Below are positions 17,942-27,116 of a stretch of DNA of 42,302 nt, piece by piece. This DNA comes from Pirellulaceae bacterium. GTDB lineage: Bacteria > Planctomycetota > Planctomycetia > Pirellulales > Pirellulaceae. The stretch is from contig JAALLA010000013.1 in assembly GCA_011087765.1 (NCBI GenBank), forward strand, positions 1 to 42,302, read 5' to 3'. Position 1 is the stretch's first letter. Each line of letters opens with the position of its first letter. The notes below the pieces were generated by a model. That model was not told the DNA's origin. It did no database searches and worked only from the letters and a program-made list of their open reading frames with translations. The position numbers were made by a program, and so were the translations under genes.

Positions 17942-18688
17942 TTAGTTGTTGGTTACGGTTGCATCAAGAGATTCGGTGCCTGAAGCGATTGGAATGATCG
18001 GAGCTGGTTTTCCAGCGTACCAAAGCTCGGTGATTTTCTCTGCCTCGGCTCCACGGAGTTTAACTGGAAGCTCGTTTGAGAACTCGATTTTTGCCAATTT
18101 GTCCGTTCCATAGAACGTGTTAATTGTTTGCTTGACCATCTTCATTCGCTGTTGGTTAAGCTCGGCGTCGGTGTCTCTGTGAATGAATACGGTTCTTCGC
18201 GCTTGTGGCATGTTGTTCATGATGCCTGCGACAGTATGGTTGCCGAAGGTGTTTAGCTTGCCGGTAATTGGATCGAAGTGATTCGTGGTTAAGACACATT
18301 GTTCTTCGAATCCCTTGTCGATCATGGGGGCCCACATTGAGGTGTACAGTTGCCGATCGGCACAGTCAAAAGGTTATGGCCAGGCACTGTTGCGAGCGGT
18401 AACGGTGGCTGCATGCTCTTTCGCTTTAGCGTGAATTTTTCTCCAGCGATCCATGTGCTTGCCATTGCCAAACCTGTTTCGCGTACTGGCATTGGTAAGA
18501 TCACAGGAATCGCAAGGAATCTCGGCAATTTCAGTTTCTTGTTCGGCCGCGATCAGCTCTTGTGCGGAACGGGTTTGGTTAAAGCTGATGACGGAAGTGT
18601 AGGCTGTTTTCTCTTGTGCATGAGAGAGGCCTGTCAAAACCAATGAGACACTTGCAAACGTGATTAAAGACTTTAGATTTCGCATCAC
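17942..18688 (-). pseudogene. Secreted protein gene interrupted by one in-frame TAA
   Basis: The frame begins MMRNLKSLITFASVSLVLTG (a signal peptide ending near SHAQ), passes a CDSC motif, and reaches TAA at 18376-18374 after 104 codons (NSAWP-stop). The same frame then continues without a break, PFDCADRQLYTSMWAPMID and onward, for 143 more codons to 17942. Both halves share one frame, and the join reads as continuous protein, so a single substitution (for example AAA to TAA) is the simplest explanation. The complete product would be 248 residues. From memory, the W-P-x-P-F-x-x-x-D-R context occurs in a planctomycete secreted family. Function unknown. It could also be a sequencing error or, less likely, readthrough. 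No hairpin like the one at 1758 was seen. Confidence 0.75.
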
Positions 18689-19054
18689 TTCACTCCAGTA
18701 AATGGGTCCGATTTTGCCTTCGCGGTTTGCCGAGACTTGGGCGTCGGCAGATTAGACGGCAGTTTGATAAAGATCGTCTTGATCATACTTTCGTGGCGAC
18801 AATTCTCTACCGCGGTGCGCGAATCGCGTTATTTGCATCCGCTCATCTCTAATATCGGTAACACCGTCGTAATGCTGCGTATCGAAACGAACTTGCCGTG
18901 AAAAATAAAAGCTTAAGGGACGGATTTTGGGAAAGGTCTTTGGTTTTTCCGTGCAAGCCGAATTTTTTGAATAGTCTGAACAGACAAAGCTTGACGGTTG
19001 GGGTTACTTTCCGTGTCCGTTGTCGAGGGGCTGGAGGGTGCCAAGAAAGCTGGA
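18689..19054. other. Intergenic region
   Basis: No open frame with protein character, clear terminator or RNA gene was seen between the interrupted secreted-protein gene and tadC. Confidence 0.5.
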
Positions 19055-20038
19055 TTACTGGCCTGACATAAGAGGCAGCATCTCATTGATCATAGTCAGG
19101 GCGGCTGGACCTACGAGGATTACGAAAATGCCCGGAAAGATGAAAAGTACCAAAGGGAAAATTAATTTAACAGCGGTTTTAGCTGCTTTTTCCTCTGCGA
19201 TCTGGCGTCTGCGGGTTCGCATCGCATCGCTTTGAATTCTCAGTGCTTTTCCAACACTAGTACCGAACTTGTCGACCTGAATCATGACCGACGCCAGAGT
19301 TTTCAGGTCATCTACTCCGTTCCTGCGTCCCAGATCCATCAAGACAACTTCGCGGGTCGATCCCATTTGAAGTTGATGATTGCACAACTTAAATTCATTA
19401 GCGACGGTTGGATGTGTAAACATCATCTCTTCAGCTACTTTTCGAAGTGCTTGATCCATTCCGAGGCCAGCCTCCACGCAGACAACCATCAAGTCCAATG
19501 CATCTGGAAGGCCGAGAAATAGCTTTTGTTTCCTTTGGGCTCCAATGAATCTTAAAAGCAGTTCAGGAATCAGCATGAATCCCACCAGGGTAACCAAAGC
19601 GTAGATCAAACTGTATGTGTTAATTCCATTGGTGAAAAGTGCGACTCCTCCGCCAAGGAAAAAACCAAATCCTGCGGAAACGACTTTTAATGTGGACAGA
19701 ATTTGAGTCGCGTTTTCGGTTCTCCAACCCGCTTCGTCCAGCGTTTGTTTTAGCTTACCAGCTTCTTTTTCGTTCTTTGGTTGGAGTGCTTCAGCAATCT
19801 TTGGGCTAGCCTGCTCCAGTAATTTGGTGATGCCTTCTTTTGCACCGCCGCTACTTTTAACGATCTCAGGTTTACCGAGGCTTCTGTTTTTCATCTGCTC
19901 GAGTCGAGACTCGGTTTTTGATTTTCCATTTAGGAAAATATCAGAGATAACCCAAAAACCAATTGCGATGGCGGCGAACGCCGCGAACGGAAGAATCGCA
20001 ATAAAGTCAATTGCAGAAATAAGGATGAACATATTCAT
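19055..20038 (-). CDS. tadC: Tad secretion inner-membrane protein TadC (GspF family)
   Basis: TadC pairs with TadB to form the inner-membrane platform of the Tad (type IVc pilus) machine. The 327-aa product has an N-terminal membrane helix, a charged cytoplasmic stretch, two helices near the middle (FGFFLGGGVALF, YALVTLVGFMLIPELLLRFI), the GspF domain with LPDALDLMVVCVEAGLGMDQAL, GVDDLKTLASVMIQVDKFG and RRRQIAEEKAAKTAVKLIFP, and two terminal helices. ATG 20038 lies 4 nt after the tadB stop, indicating coupled translation. The frame extends to 20077 inside tadB. Confidence 0.92.
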   Translation of the reverse strand: MNMFILISAIDFIAILPFAAFAAIAIGFWVISDIFLNGKSKTESRLEQMKNRSLGKPEIVKSSGGAKEGITKLLEQASPKIAEALQPKNEKEAGKLKQTLDEAGWRTENATQILSTLKVVSAGFGFFLGGGVALFTNGINTYSLIYALVTLVGFMLIPELLLRFIGAQRKQKLFLGLPDALDLMVVCVEAGLGMDQALRKVAEEMMFTHPTVANEFKLCNHQLQMGSTREVVLMDLGRRNGVDDLKTLASVMIQVDKFGTSVGKALRIQSDAMRTRRRQIAEEKAAKTAVKLIFPLVLFIFPGIFVILVGPAALTMINEMLPLMSGQ

Positions 20039-20042
20039 AGGA

Positions 20043-21008
20043 TTACACTTTAATATCGATGATTTTTTTGATTGCAAATGCTCCGATGAATTGGAGGATC
20101 AAGCCTCCGAGTAGCATTTTCTGGCCTAACGGTTCTTCGAATAGCATCATCACGTATTCGTAGTTGAGCTTCATCATGACGACAAAGAGAACGGGTGGCA
20201 TTGCCAGCAAGACAACACCTGAGATTCGTCCTTCACCAGTCAATGCCTGGATTTGTCCGCGGATTTTAAATCGCTCTCGAGTGAGACCGGAAATTTTGTC
20301 GAGAACTTCTGCCAGGTCACCACCAGTTTGGCGTTGAAGCACGACGGCAGTTACAAAAAATCTGAGATCCAAGTTGGGCACTCGGTCCGACATGGCTCTC
20401 AATGAATCATTGAGTGTCATTCCTAAATTTTGTTGTTCGAATGCGAGATTGAATTCAGGGCCGAGGGGTTGATCGACCTGAGTCCCGACGAGTTGGATTC
20501 CTGAAGGCAAACTTTGGCCGGCGCGTAATGCTTGAGACATAAGGTCGAGTGCGGCCGGTAGCTGTTCGCCAAATTTGTTTATGCGTTTTTTTCGGATGAA
20601 ATTTAGGGCCCAGAACGGTAGGAAGGCTGCAACAATACTTGTGACGGGGGCAAAGCCGATCGGTAGGAAAAATGCGGTAAGAAAACCGGTTGCCAAGGTA
20701 AGGCCAACGGTGAGACCGATGAATTGCCCGATCGTTAGATCGGTTCCTGTTTGACTGAGGAATTTTCTAAAGTTTAAAAACTTGTTTAAAAATTCTTCGA
20801 TCTTGTCAGGAGCATCGTCCAGCGGTGAGTTTAGGAGACTGGCAGGCGTTGCCGCTCTCGTGTTTGATCCACGGCCCTTGTTTTGGGTCAAGCTTGCCAA
20901 ACGATCTTCGATATGATCCTGTTGATCGTTCTGGAAAAGCATCGAAGCCGCGAAAACCATTCCGCCGATTCCGACCGCAATCAATCCAAATAAAATGTAG
21001 GTAAACAT
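20043..21008 (-). CDS. tadB: Tad secretion inner-membrane protein TadB (GspF family)
   Basis: The 321-aa protein has an N-terminal helix (FTYILFGLIAVGIGGMVFAA), a polar linker, a helix pair near 90-140, the GspF signature LPAALDLMSQALRAGQSLPSGIQ with LRFFVTAVVLQRQTGGDLAEVL and RERFKIRGQIQALTGEGRIS, and two C-terminal helices. This is the typical TadB layout. It lies 92 bp after cpaF and abuts tadC, all on one strand. Confidence 0.93.
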   Translation of the reverse strand: MFTYILFGLIAVGIGGMVFAASMLFQNDQQDHIEDRLASLTQNKGRGSNTRAATPASLLNSPLDDAPDKIEEFLNKFLNFRKFLSQTGTDLTIGQFIGLTVGLTLATGFLTAFFLPIGFAPVTSIVAAFLPFWALNFIRKKRINKFGEQLPAALDLMSQALRAGQSLPSGIQLVGTQVDQPLGPEFNLAFEQQNLGMTLNDSLRAMSDRVPNLDLRFFVTAVVLQRQTGGDLAEVLDKISGLTRERFKIRGQIQALTGEGRISGVVLLAMPPVLFVVMMKLNYEYVMMLFEEPLGQKMLLGGLILQFIGAFAIKKIIDIKV

Positions 21009-21100
21009 GTTTGAACTCTTGACGCTTAAATGCTCAGGTGTCTGCCGGAGTCTAGGAGGAGGGTTTGTGGCTGGACATAAGGTTGGGTATTTTGGTTTTA

Positions 21101-22399
21101 TTAATCTTCCATCATGACGCGTTCACGGAAAATACTTGCTGGGAGCTTGATTCCCATTGCCTCAAGTTTATCCATGCACTTGGGACGGACGCCGGTGCAA
21201 AGGAAACGGCCTCGTGTTCGTCCGTTTTCATCAACGCCTGTTTTTTCGTATTTGAATACATCCTGCATCACGATAGTGTCGTTTTCCATCCCGCAGATTT
21301 CGGTGATTTGGGTTACTTTTCGCGCTCCACCTTGAAGTCGATTCGCCTGGATGATTAAGTCAACCGCACTCGAAATTTGATTTCGCATGGCTTTGACGGG
21401 TAGTTCAAAGCCAGACATCATGATCATGGTTTCCAGCCGGGAAATGCAATCTCGAGGTGAGTTGGCGTGAGTCGTTGTGAGTGACCCTTCGTGGCCGGTG
21501 TTCATGGCTTGCAGCATGTCCAACGTTTCCGGACCGCGGCATTCGCCAATGATGATTCTTTCAGGACGCATTCTCAAACAGTTTTTCACTAAGTCGGTCG
21601 CTGAAACTGCACCCTTACCTTCGATATTTGGTGGACGGGTTTCGAGGCGAACCACGTGGTCTTGTTGAAGCTGGATTTCTGCAGCGTCTTCAATCGTGAC
21701 GATTCGATCTTCGTTGGAAATGAAGCTTGAAAGTGTATTAAGTAAAGTCGTTTTACCAGAGCCGGTACCGCCAGAGATGATGATGTTCAAACGAGCTTTC
21801 ATAGCTCCCTCGAGGAGCATCACCATTTCAGGCGTAAATGCCTGGTAATTAAGGAGGTCTTCTAGCTTAAGCGGATTTGCCCCGAAACGCCGAATGGACA
21901 TGGCAGCGCCATCTAGAGACAACGGGGGAATGATCGCGTTTACACGCGAACCATCTTCGAGTCTCGCGTCGACCATGGGACAGGTTTCATCGACGCGTCG
22001 GCCAACCTTGGACACAATCCGGTCGATGATTTGGAGTAAATGAGCATTGTCGCGGAATTCGACATTCGTCTTTTCCATTTTGCCGCTGCGTTCGGCGTAG
22101 ATGTTCTTCGGGCCGTTCACGAGGATATCGCTAATTAGCGGGTCCTTTAGCAGTAGCTCAAGGGGCCCGAGTCCAAAGGTCTCGTCCAGTACCTCTTCGA
22201 CCAATCTATCTCGTTCGGTTCGGTTGAGAAGATTGTTCTCGCCATCGCACAAATGCTCGACAACGACGCGGATTTCACGACGCAATACATCGCCTTCCAA
22301 CTCTCCTACACGACTCAAGTCAAGTTTGCCGATTAACTTGCCATGAATTCTCTGTTTGAGTTGATCAAATTCGCTAATTTTTTGTTTGATGGTGGTCAT
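21101..22399 (-). CDS. cpaF: Tad/CpaF secretion ATPase
   Basis: CpaF (TadA) is the hexameric ATPase that drives pilus or substrate export through TadB and TadC. The 432-aa protein has the N-terminal CpaF domain ([39 protein letters not shown]), Walker [10 protein letters not shown] at 210-218, the Asp box ([13 protein letters not shown]), Walker B ([20 protein letters not shown]) and a His box ([14 protein letters not shown]). All functional motifs are intact. It is the first gene of the cpaF-tadB-tadC group. No pilin, prepilin peptidase, secretin or cpaE lies nearby, so the rest must be encoded elsewhere. Confidence 0.96.
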   Translation of the reverse strand: MTTIKQKISEFDQLKQRIHGKLIGKLDLSRVGELEGDVLRREIRVVVEHLCDGENNLLNRTERDRLVEEVLDETFGLGPLELLLKDPLISDILVNGPKNIYAERSGKMEKTNVEFRDNAHLLQIIDRIVSKVGRRVDETCPMVDARLEDGSRVNAIIPPLSLDGAAMSIRRFGANPLKLEDLLNYQAFTPEMVMLLEGAMKARLNIIISGGTGSGKTTLLNTLSSFISNEDRIVTIEDAAEIQLQQDHVVRLETRPPNIEGKGAVSATDLVKNCLRMRPERIIIGECRGPETLDMLQAMNTGHEGSLTTTHANSPRDCISRLETMIMMSGFELPVKAMRNQISSAVDLIIQANRLQGGARKVTQITEICGMENDTIVMQDVFKYEKTGVDENGRTRGRFLCTGVRPKCMDKLEAMGIKLPASIFRERVMMED

Positions 22400-22648
22400 T
22401 TAAGTCTAACCGAAAGCCATGGGGATTTTAGTTTTGCGTTGCTATCTAGCACGGAATCAACGGCTTAATTTGATTAGAAAAACATAGGTTACATTTTATG
22501 CAACATGGAACGTTGCAAAAAATAAACAGACTTATCTGGACTCCCCAGTCGAAAAAGTATGTTTAGATGTGAGAATCGGGATATTCTGCACAATCAAAAC
22601 AGATAGATGGTCGATTGTGGATCCCTACAATTGATCCAGCTGGAGAGA

Positions 22649-22762
22649 TCAGCAGCCGCCTCCAGTTTTGCAGGAGGTTCGTCTGGCAATGAGAACGCTC
22701 TCGTTTATTTTGAGAGGGCTGTGATCCTGATAAAGAGATCGTTGGAGTTTGTCTAAACTGAA
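22649..22762 (-). other. Open segment resembling the C-terminus of a small Cys-rich peptide
   Basis: Read on the minus strand after TAA 22765-22763, 37 codons run to TGA 22651-22649. They are protein-like: FSLDKLQRSLYQDHSPLKIN, then ESVLIARRTSCKTGGGC. There is no ATG, GTG or TTG start in this segment. The same frame before the TAA reads SETAVIASQLA, which also looks coding, but its only nearby starts would be ATT 22801 or CTG 22810. It may be a small peptide gene broken by a TAA, or chance. The two Cys in the terminal CKTGGGC are what drew attention. Confidence 0.25.
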
Positions 22763-22790
22763 TTAAGCCAATTGAGATGCGATGACCGCA

Positions 22791-22816
22791 GTTTCAGAAA
22801 TTGGTTTCAGAAATTG
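22791..22816. repeat. 13-bp tandem repeat (two copies)
   Basis: GTTTCAGAAATTG occurs twice head to tail (22791-22803 and 22804-22816), followed by a partial third copy (GTTT). It abuts the 3' end of the molybdenum-carrier-like gene (stop at 22819-22821) and looks like a slippage duplication. Confidence 0.9.
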
Positions 22817-22818
22817 GT

Positions 22819-23313
22819 TTAGGACGCATCGGCGGCGCGAGGTAAAGCTTCGTAAAGGAACGCATAGGCCAGCGAGTAGATGGCAGGCTGGGTTGAAGCA
22901 CGGGGGCCAGCGACGTTCAGAGTTTCAATTTGGTTGCTGGTTCCCCAGTCAGTCAATGAGGCCGAGAGTTGAGCTGTATCTAAGATGCTGGGGCTGAGGT
23001 CAATGCAGAGGCACGGTTGAGAGTGTGTTCGCGATAATCTCTGAGTCAGGGCTGTCCCACCCGAAATTGTTTTTAAATATAAAATCAGAGTCCCGCACGA
23101 GTCGAGGACATTTTGCTCAGTTCGCTGAGCGTAATTTCGAGTGTTGGTTTCTTGCAGTTGGTAGATCGGTGCAATGCTGCCGTCTTCCGAACGGCGCCCC
23201 GCGGGGCACCAACCACCATGCGGGATCCGCAAAGCGATGGCGACGTCAAGAGCCGCCCGATCCGCTCCTGTTTGCCCACCGGAAATGATCTTTTTAAAAG
23301 GCCGAAAGAACAT
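22819..23313 (-). CDS. Putative molybdenum carrier-like protein (SLOG/lysine-decarboxylase-like fold)
   Basis: The 164-aa product has the family signature KIISGGQTGADRAALDVAI, then HGGWCPAGRRSEDG, a YAQRTEQNVLDSCGTLIL stretch and TISGGTALTQ. This matches the small 'putative molybdenum carrier' (MoCo carrier-like) family, whose GGQTGAD loop binds a nucleotide or phosphate-like ligand in a Rossmann-type fold. The name comes from distant similarity to a molybdenum cofactor carrier; the true ligand is unknown. ATG 23313 is clear. It lies between the Tad genes and the LysM protein with no obvious link to either. Confidence 0.85.
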   Translation of the reverse strand: MFFRPFKKIISGGQTGADRAALDVAIALRIPHGGWCPAGRRSEDGSIAPIYQLQETNTRNYAQRTEQNVLDSCGTLILYLKTISGGTALTQRLSRTHSQPCLCIDLSPSILDTAQLSASLTDWGTSNQIETLNVAGPRASTQPAIYSLAYAFLYEALPRAADAS

Positions 23314-23389
23314 GGCGTGAATTCCAAATGATTCGATCCACTCAGTTTAGCAGGCGAGGAAGGTCAAGCGAATCAACTCGATTTACGCT

Positions 23390-24733
23390 TTATTGCGGAA
23401 GAATGAGTTTCAGGCCATCGGGCAGCGGCGAATCCGGTCGAACGTCGCTGTCTAAACTATTTTGGTTAAGCTGGTAAATCTCAACGAATCTTGAAGCTTG
23501 ATTTAGCCTTTGGCGGGCAATTTCAAAAAGGGTTTCACCGCGGGACGTGACGTGATAGGCGTTGGTTTCTACTGAGGTCTCAGAAGGTGGAAGGGCATCT
23601 GATTTCGATACTTGCGGGCATTCAGCAGGCCATCGTTTTTTAAGTTCACGCTTGGTTGGTGTTTTGAGCTCTAGTCCTGGTACTAAATTGTAGTCTGGGT
23701 GACTGGATTGGTTGTGACGAAACAAAGCCCGGAAGTACCTTCCGTCTTGATAAGCTATTTCGGAAACAGACCAATAGGTATCCCCGGGTTTTGTCTTGTA
23801 AGTTCGTAACTTCGATTGAGCTTCCACCGGTTGCGGTTTGTCAGATCCACTGAGTTCGGTAGTAATTGGATTCGAAGGATGGGGTTTAGCCTCACTCGAA
23901 GGTTCGGCCGAGTCAATTGACTTGTTTTCAACGAAAGTTTCGTCGATTCGTTTTTTGGGGAAGGGAGGCTTGGACTGTTTCGGTGGAATAAAATCAGTTG
24001 TCTGAGTAGGTGGTGGCGCTTGCGATTTTGGATTCGATACAATGCTTTGAGTTGACTGGCTCTTTTGATTTAGGAAACTTGGAATCCGTGGCGTTTTTAT
24101 GATATCAGGGCCAGACGTTTCGGGTTTGCCAATTTGGAACTGGTTGGATTCATATTTGACACGAGCAATCTTTTCGCCCCTGTTCGTTGAGTCGGAACGC
24201 TTTGGTCTAAGTTGGGAGCCCAGTGAGTTTCCCGGAGCGCTGTTTCGATTTGCGTAATCTACATTTGGAGTGGGCGCCACAAACCTATTTCCATCGTTTG
24301 CCCGGTCGGTTGGAATGAGGTCCGAGGCAGGAACAGGCAACGGTGGAAGATTTGTTTTGAATTCAAATTTTGGTTCGGCGGGAACCATGGTCGGTGCTTT
24401 GGGAGACCGGGGCCTGAATGACTGATTATCTTTTCGAGGCTCAATCTTTAGAGGATCGATTGGCAGACTTTCGAAGTCGTCAGTACGACGCGGCGCTGTT
24501 ATAAGGGCTTGGGCGATCCCTGAATCAGCGAAGTTATCTTTTGGTAACTGCGGAACCTCATTGGTGTTTGTCAGACTGACCGAGCGAATAAAAGGGAGAG
24601 TCAGCGTTTGCCCCGTCATCCTTAAGGTGCCGACATAGATGAGTGTCGCGAACAAAAGTGCGACTACCGAAAGGCCGATTTTAGCTTCACGGAGTAACTG
24701 ATGGCTAGATTGTGGCTTAAATGGGTCGGCCAT
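23390..24733 (-). CDS. Membrane-anchored double-LysM protein
   Basis: The 447-aa protein has a 17-residue cytoplasmic start, one membrane helix at about 18-37 (KIGLSVVALLFATLIYVG), a long Pro/Ser/Asn-rich disordered linker (about 40-305), and two LysM domains at about 310-359 (RTYKTKPGDTYWSVSEIA) and 391-447 (YHVTSRGETLFEIARQRL). LysM binds GlcNAc-containing glycans, usually peptidoglycan. The product should therefore tether the inner membrane to the cell wall. ATG 24733 follows GGGA at good spacing. It lies directly downstream of rsmH, where dcw clusters normally carry ftsL. A single N-terminal helix with an exported domain gives it FtsL-like topology, but there is no sequence support for FtsL. 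Confidence 0.88.
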   Translation of the reverse strand: MADPFKPQSSHQLLREAKIGLSVVALLFATLIYVGTLRMTGQTLTLPFIRSVSLTNTNEVPQLPKDNFADSGIAQALITAPRRTDDFESLPIDPLKIEPRKDNQSFRPRSPKAPTMVPAEPKFEFKTNLPPLPVPASDLIPTDRANDGNRFVAPTPNVDYANRNSAPGNSLGSQLRPKRSDSTNRGEKIARVKYESNQFQIGKPETSGPDIIKTPRIPSFLNQKSQSTQSIVSNPKSQAPPPTQTTDFIPPKQSKPPFPKKRIDETFVENKSIDSAEPSSEAKPHPSNPITTELSGSDKPQPVEAQSKLRTYKTKPGDTYWSVSEIAYQDGRYFRALFRHNQSSHPDYNLVPGLELKTPTKRELKKRWPAECPQVSKSDALPPSETSVETNAYHVTSRGETLFEIARQRLNQASRFVEIYQLNQNSLDSDVRPDSPLPDGLKLILPQ

Positions 24734-24898
24734 TTGAATCCCATTGAACAAACGAAAGCATCGCAGGTGGCGGACTATACAGAAAAGCCGAGTGAGATGG
24801 AACGCAAAGAGCATCGCGTTTCGCCCAAATTTGCTTGGGGAAGGCCAGCGGTGCTAGCGTCTGCAAGTGTTGGCTTGTGCAGAGAATGCGATGGCTGT

Positions 24899-25771
24899 TC
24901 AGTGTTTTTTCTGAGCGACGCGGAGTTTTGCACTGCGGCTTCGTGGATTGTTCATTAATTCTTCTTCTCCGGCCATGATTGGTTTTCGGGAAAGAATTTC
25001 GAGCTGATCATTCTGCTGAAGTGCTTGTTTGACAATCCTGTCTTCCAGCGAGTGAAAGCTGATGATTGCTATTCGTCCTCCGGGAGCAAGTAGATCAGGA
25101 AGTCGATTGACGGCAACCTTTAACCACTTCAATTCTTCATTGACAGCAATTCGAAGTGCTTGAAATGTTTTTGTAGCAGGGTCGATTGATTTCTTTTTTG
25201 TCCTCGGAATGCAAGGACGAACGATGTTTGCCAGTTGGGCAGCTGTTTCGATTTTGTTAGCGTGTCTCAGTTTGACTATTTTTCGAGCAATTCGTCGGCT
25301 AAATCGCTCCTCTCCGAATTCATAAATTAGATCGGCGAGGTGCTTTTCGCTTAACCGATTAACCAATTTAGCTGCTGGTTCTCCCGCCATTTGATTAAAG
25401 CGAAGATCCAGTGGGCCGTCGCTGTGAAAGCTGAACCCTCGCTCACGAGCGGCGAGTTGGTCACTGGAAAGTCCGAGTTCTAATAAAATGCCGTCCACTT
25501 GGGTGACATCAAACAAGGAGAGTTGCTCAGGCATGTCTGAATAATTGGCGATTATTAGATGGGCATTTTCTGCAGATATACGTGTTTTCGTATCCTCGAC
25601 TGCGATGGGGTCGCGGTCGAAGCCAAACAACGTCCCCGTAGCTCCAATCCGTTCTAGGATCACCTCAGCATGGCCGCCGCCTCCGAGTGTGCCATCAACG
25701 ATGGTACTTCCCGGTTGAGGGTTGAGTCCATCAATGACTTCTTGAGGCAAGACTGGAATGTGGATTGTCAC
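24899..25771 (-). CDS. rsmH: 16S rRNA m4C1402 methyltransferase
   Basis: RsmH (MraW) methylates N4 of C1402 in 16S rRNA, next to the decoding site. The 290-aa protein starts at GTG 25771 and contains IPVLPQEVIDGL, the SAM-binding VDGTLGGGGHAEVIL, GILLELGLSSDQL, RGFSFHSDGPLDLRF, FQALRIAVNEEL and IISFHSLEDRIVK, all family signatures. Length is normal. It is normally part of the dcw cluster; here only the LysM gene follows it on the same strand. Confidence 0.96.
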   Translation of the reverse strand: MTIHIPVLPQEVIDGLNPQPGSTIVDGTLGGGGHAEVILERIGATGTLFGFDRDPIAVEDTKTRISAENAHLIIANYSDMPEQLSLFDVTQVDGILLELGLSSDQLAARERGFSFHSDGPLDLRFNQMAGEPAAKLVNRLSEKHLADLIYEFGEERFSRRIARKIVKLRHANKIETAAQLANIVRPCIPRTKKKSIDPATKTFQALRIAVNEELKWLKVAVNRLPDLLAPGGRIAIISFHSLEDRIVKQALQQNDQLEILSRKPIMAGEEELMNNPRSRSAKLRVAQKKH

Positions 25772-25968
25772 GGTGAACCCGTTTCAAATGAAGCGTTGCG
25801 AATAAGGAAGCAAAATCAAAACCCAAGTCTAACCAAATCGAGAGACAAACTTAAGGTGTGCGAAATTCAAAGCAATTGCCTGGGCGGATGGGATAGGAAT
25901 AAGATTACCATGTTGCCGAGGACCTAACTTAGCATAACGCTGTAAAGCCATTGGAAACGCGATGGTGT

Positions 25969-27111
25969 TCAAATTGCTTTTTCGAATAGCTCATAAACTC
26001 GAGATTTCACCAGTGGTAAGGTCCGGCCAATTGCGCGAATTGACTTCATGTTTGCTTCATCGACCCACGAGAATTCCCACTTTTGAAAGGCAGAAAAGTT
26101 CTCCACCAGTTCCTGAATCAACAACATTGCAATTCCTTTTTTCCGGAATTGATCGTCAACTCCAAGGGCGATCACCCGGCCGTAGGGGGTCTTTTTAATA
26201 AGGCCCGGCATTTGTAACATCCGCAGCCAATCAAAAGGGCCTTTCGCCCGTTTCAAGGCCCAATTGATATCGGGGATCGTGACGATGTATCCCACGAGTT
26301 GGCCTTCCCAATACGCGACGTGAATGGTGTCGTACCGAATGACGCGGCGAAGATTCTTAATCATGAAATTAAGTTCATCAGAAGTTAGCGGGACAAATCC
26401 CCAACCGAGCGATCTGACCTTGTTTCCCAGTTCATTGACGTCTCGCATCGTTTCATCAAAATTTTCGGCTGAAACTGTCCGCAGGTCTAGTTTAGGATAC
26501 CGCGAGAGAATTTTTTGCTTAGCCGACTTAAGATGGATCCACTTTTCGGACTTGGTATCTGATTCGTCCGAGATGTACTTGAATGCGAAGAATCGTTTAA
26601 TACTAGCGAGGCCGGCGGCTTGCAGTTGAGTTTCGTACCGTTTCAACGTGTAACCTGTCATGATCATCGGCGGTTCATCGGTTCCGTCAACGAGCACTCC
26701 AAAATCGCTTTTCATGGATGGATTGACTGGTCCGCGGATTGACTCGCAGCCGCGTTTTTTGAGCCATTGAGCTGCGGCCTCAATCAACGCGTCAACAATC
26801 ACCTGGTCGTCGATCGCTTCAAAGAATCCAAAGAAGCCAACTCGATCGTCGTGGTGCTGATTGTGTAAGTCGTCTTTGATTGCGACGATTCGTCCCACGA
26901 TGCTACCGTCGCGATAACAAACGAACATCTCACGCGAGGCGTGCTTGTAGAATGGGTGGCGCTCAGTGTCTAGCTGGAGCTTTTCCATCGACTTCAGCGG
27001 AAAAACGACAACGTCGTTGTCGCGATAGAGATTCCGCTTTAGTTGATAGAAGTCACGTGCCTGAGCCGATGTCGAGACCGGTTGAATCGAGAAAGAATCT
27101 GAGGCACTCAT
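25969..27111 (-). CDS. GNAT-fold acyltransferase, possibly ceramide-synthase-like
   Basis: The 380-aa protein has an N-terminal half with FYQLKRNLYRDNDVVVFPL, VGRIVAIKDDLHN and IRGPVNPSMKSDFGVLVDG, followed by MIMTGYTLKRYETQL. The C-terminal GNAT half has WEGQLVGYIVTIPDIN and an acyl-CoA-binding-like IALGVDDQFRKKGIAMLLIQ. The long GP-N-x-S...G-LVDG form is a distinct GNAT group; from memory it includes the bacterial ceramide synthase (bCerS) of Caulobacter and Bacteroidetes. Its start lies 5 nt after the stop of the alpha-oxoamine synthase gene, so the two are one operon. The general GNAT call is firm; the ceramide role is inference. Confidence 0.75.
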   Translation of the reverse strand: MSASDSFSIQPVSTSAQARDFYQLKRNLYRDNDVVVFPLKSMEKLQLDTERHPFYKHASREMFVCYRDGSIVGRIVAIKDDLHNQHHDDRVGFFGFFEAIDDQVIVDALIEAAAQWLKKRGCESIRGPVNPSMKSDFGVLVDGTDEPPMIMTGYTLKRYETQLQAAGLASIKRFFAFKYISDESDTKSEKWIHLKSAKQKILSRYPKLDLRTVSAENFDETMRDVNELGNKVRSLGWGFVPLTSDELNFMIKNLRRVIRYDTIHVAYWEGQLVGYIVTIPDINWALKRAKGPFDWLRMLQMPGLIKKTPYGRVIALGVDDQFRKKGIAMLLIQELVENFSAFQKWEFSWVDEANMKSIRAIGRTLPLVKSRVYELFEKAI

Positions 27112-27116
27112 TCGAA

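Larger units (their letters stand above)
22400..22818. other. Intergenic region upstream of cpaF
   Basis: This 419-bp region holds an inverted repeat TGCAAC/GTTGCA at about 22499-22517 (no T run in either useful direction), the minus-strand open segment ending CKTGGGC at 22649-22762, and a 13-bp tandem repeat at 22791-22816. A cpaF promoter is expected, but none stood out. Confidence 0.5.

Noticed and set aside
22499-22517. TGCAAC/GTTGCA inverted repeat as a terminator
   Set aside because: The homopolymer lies on the wrong side for either strand; it could be a protein-binding site but there is no evidence.
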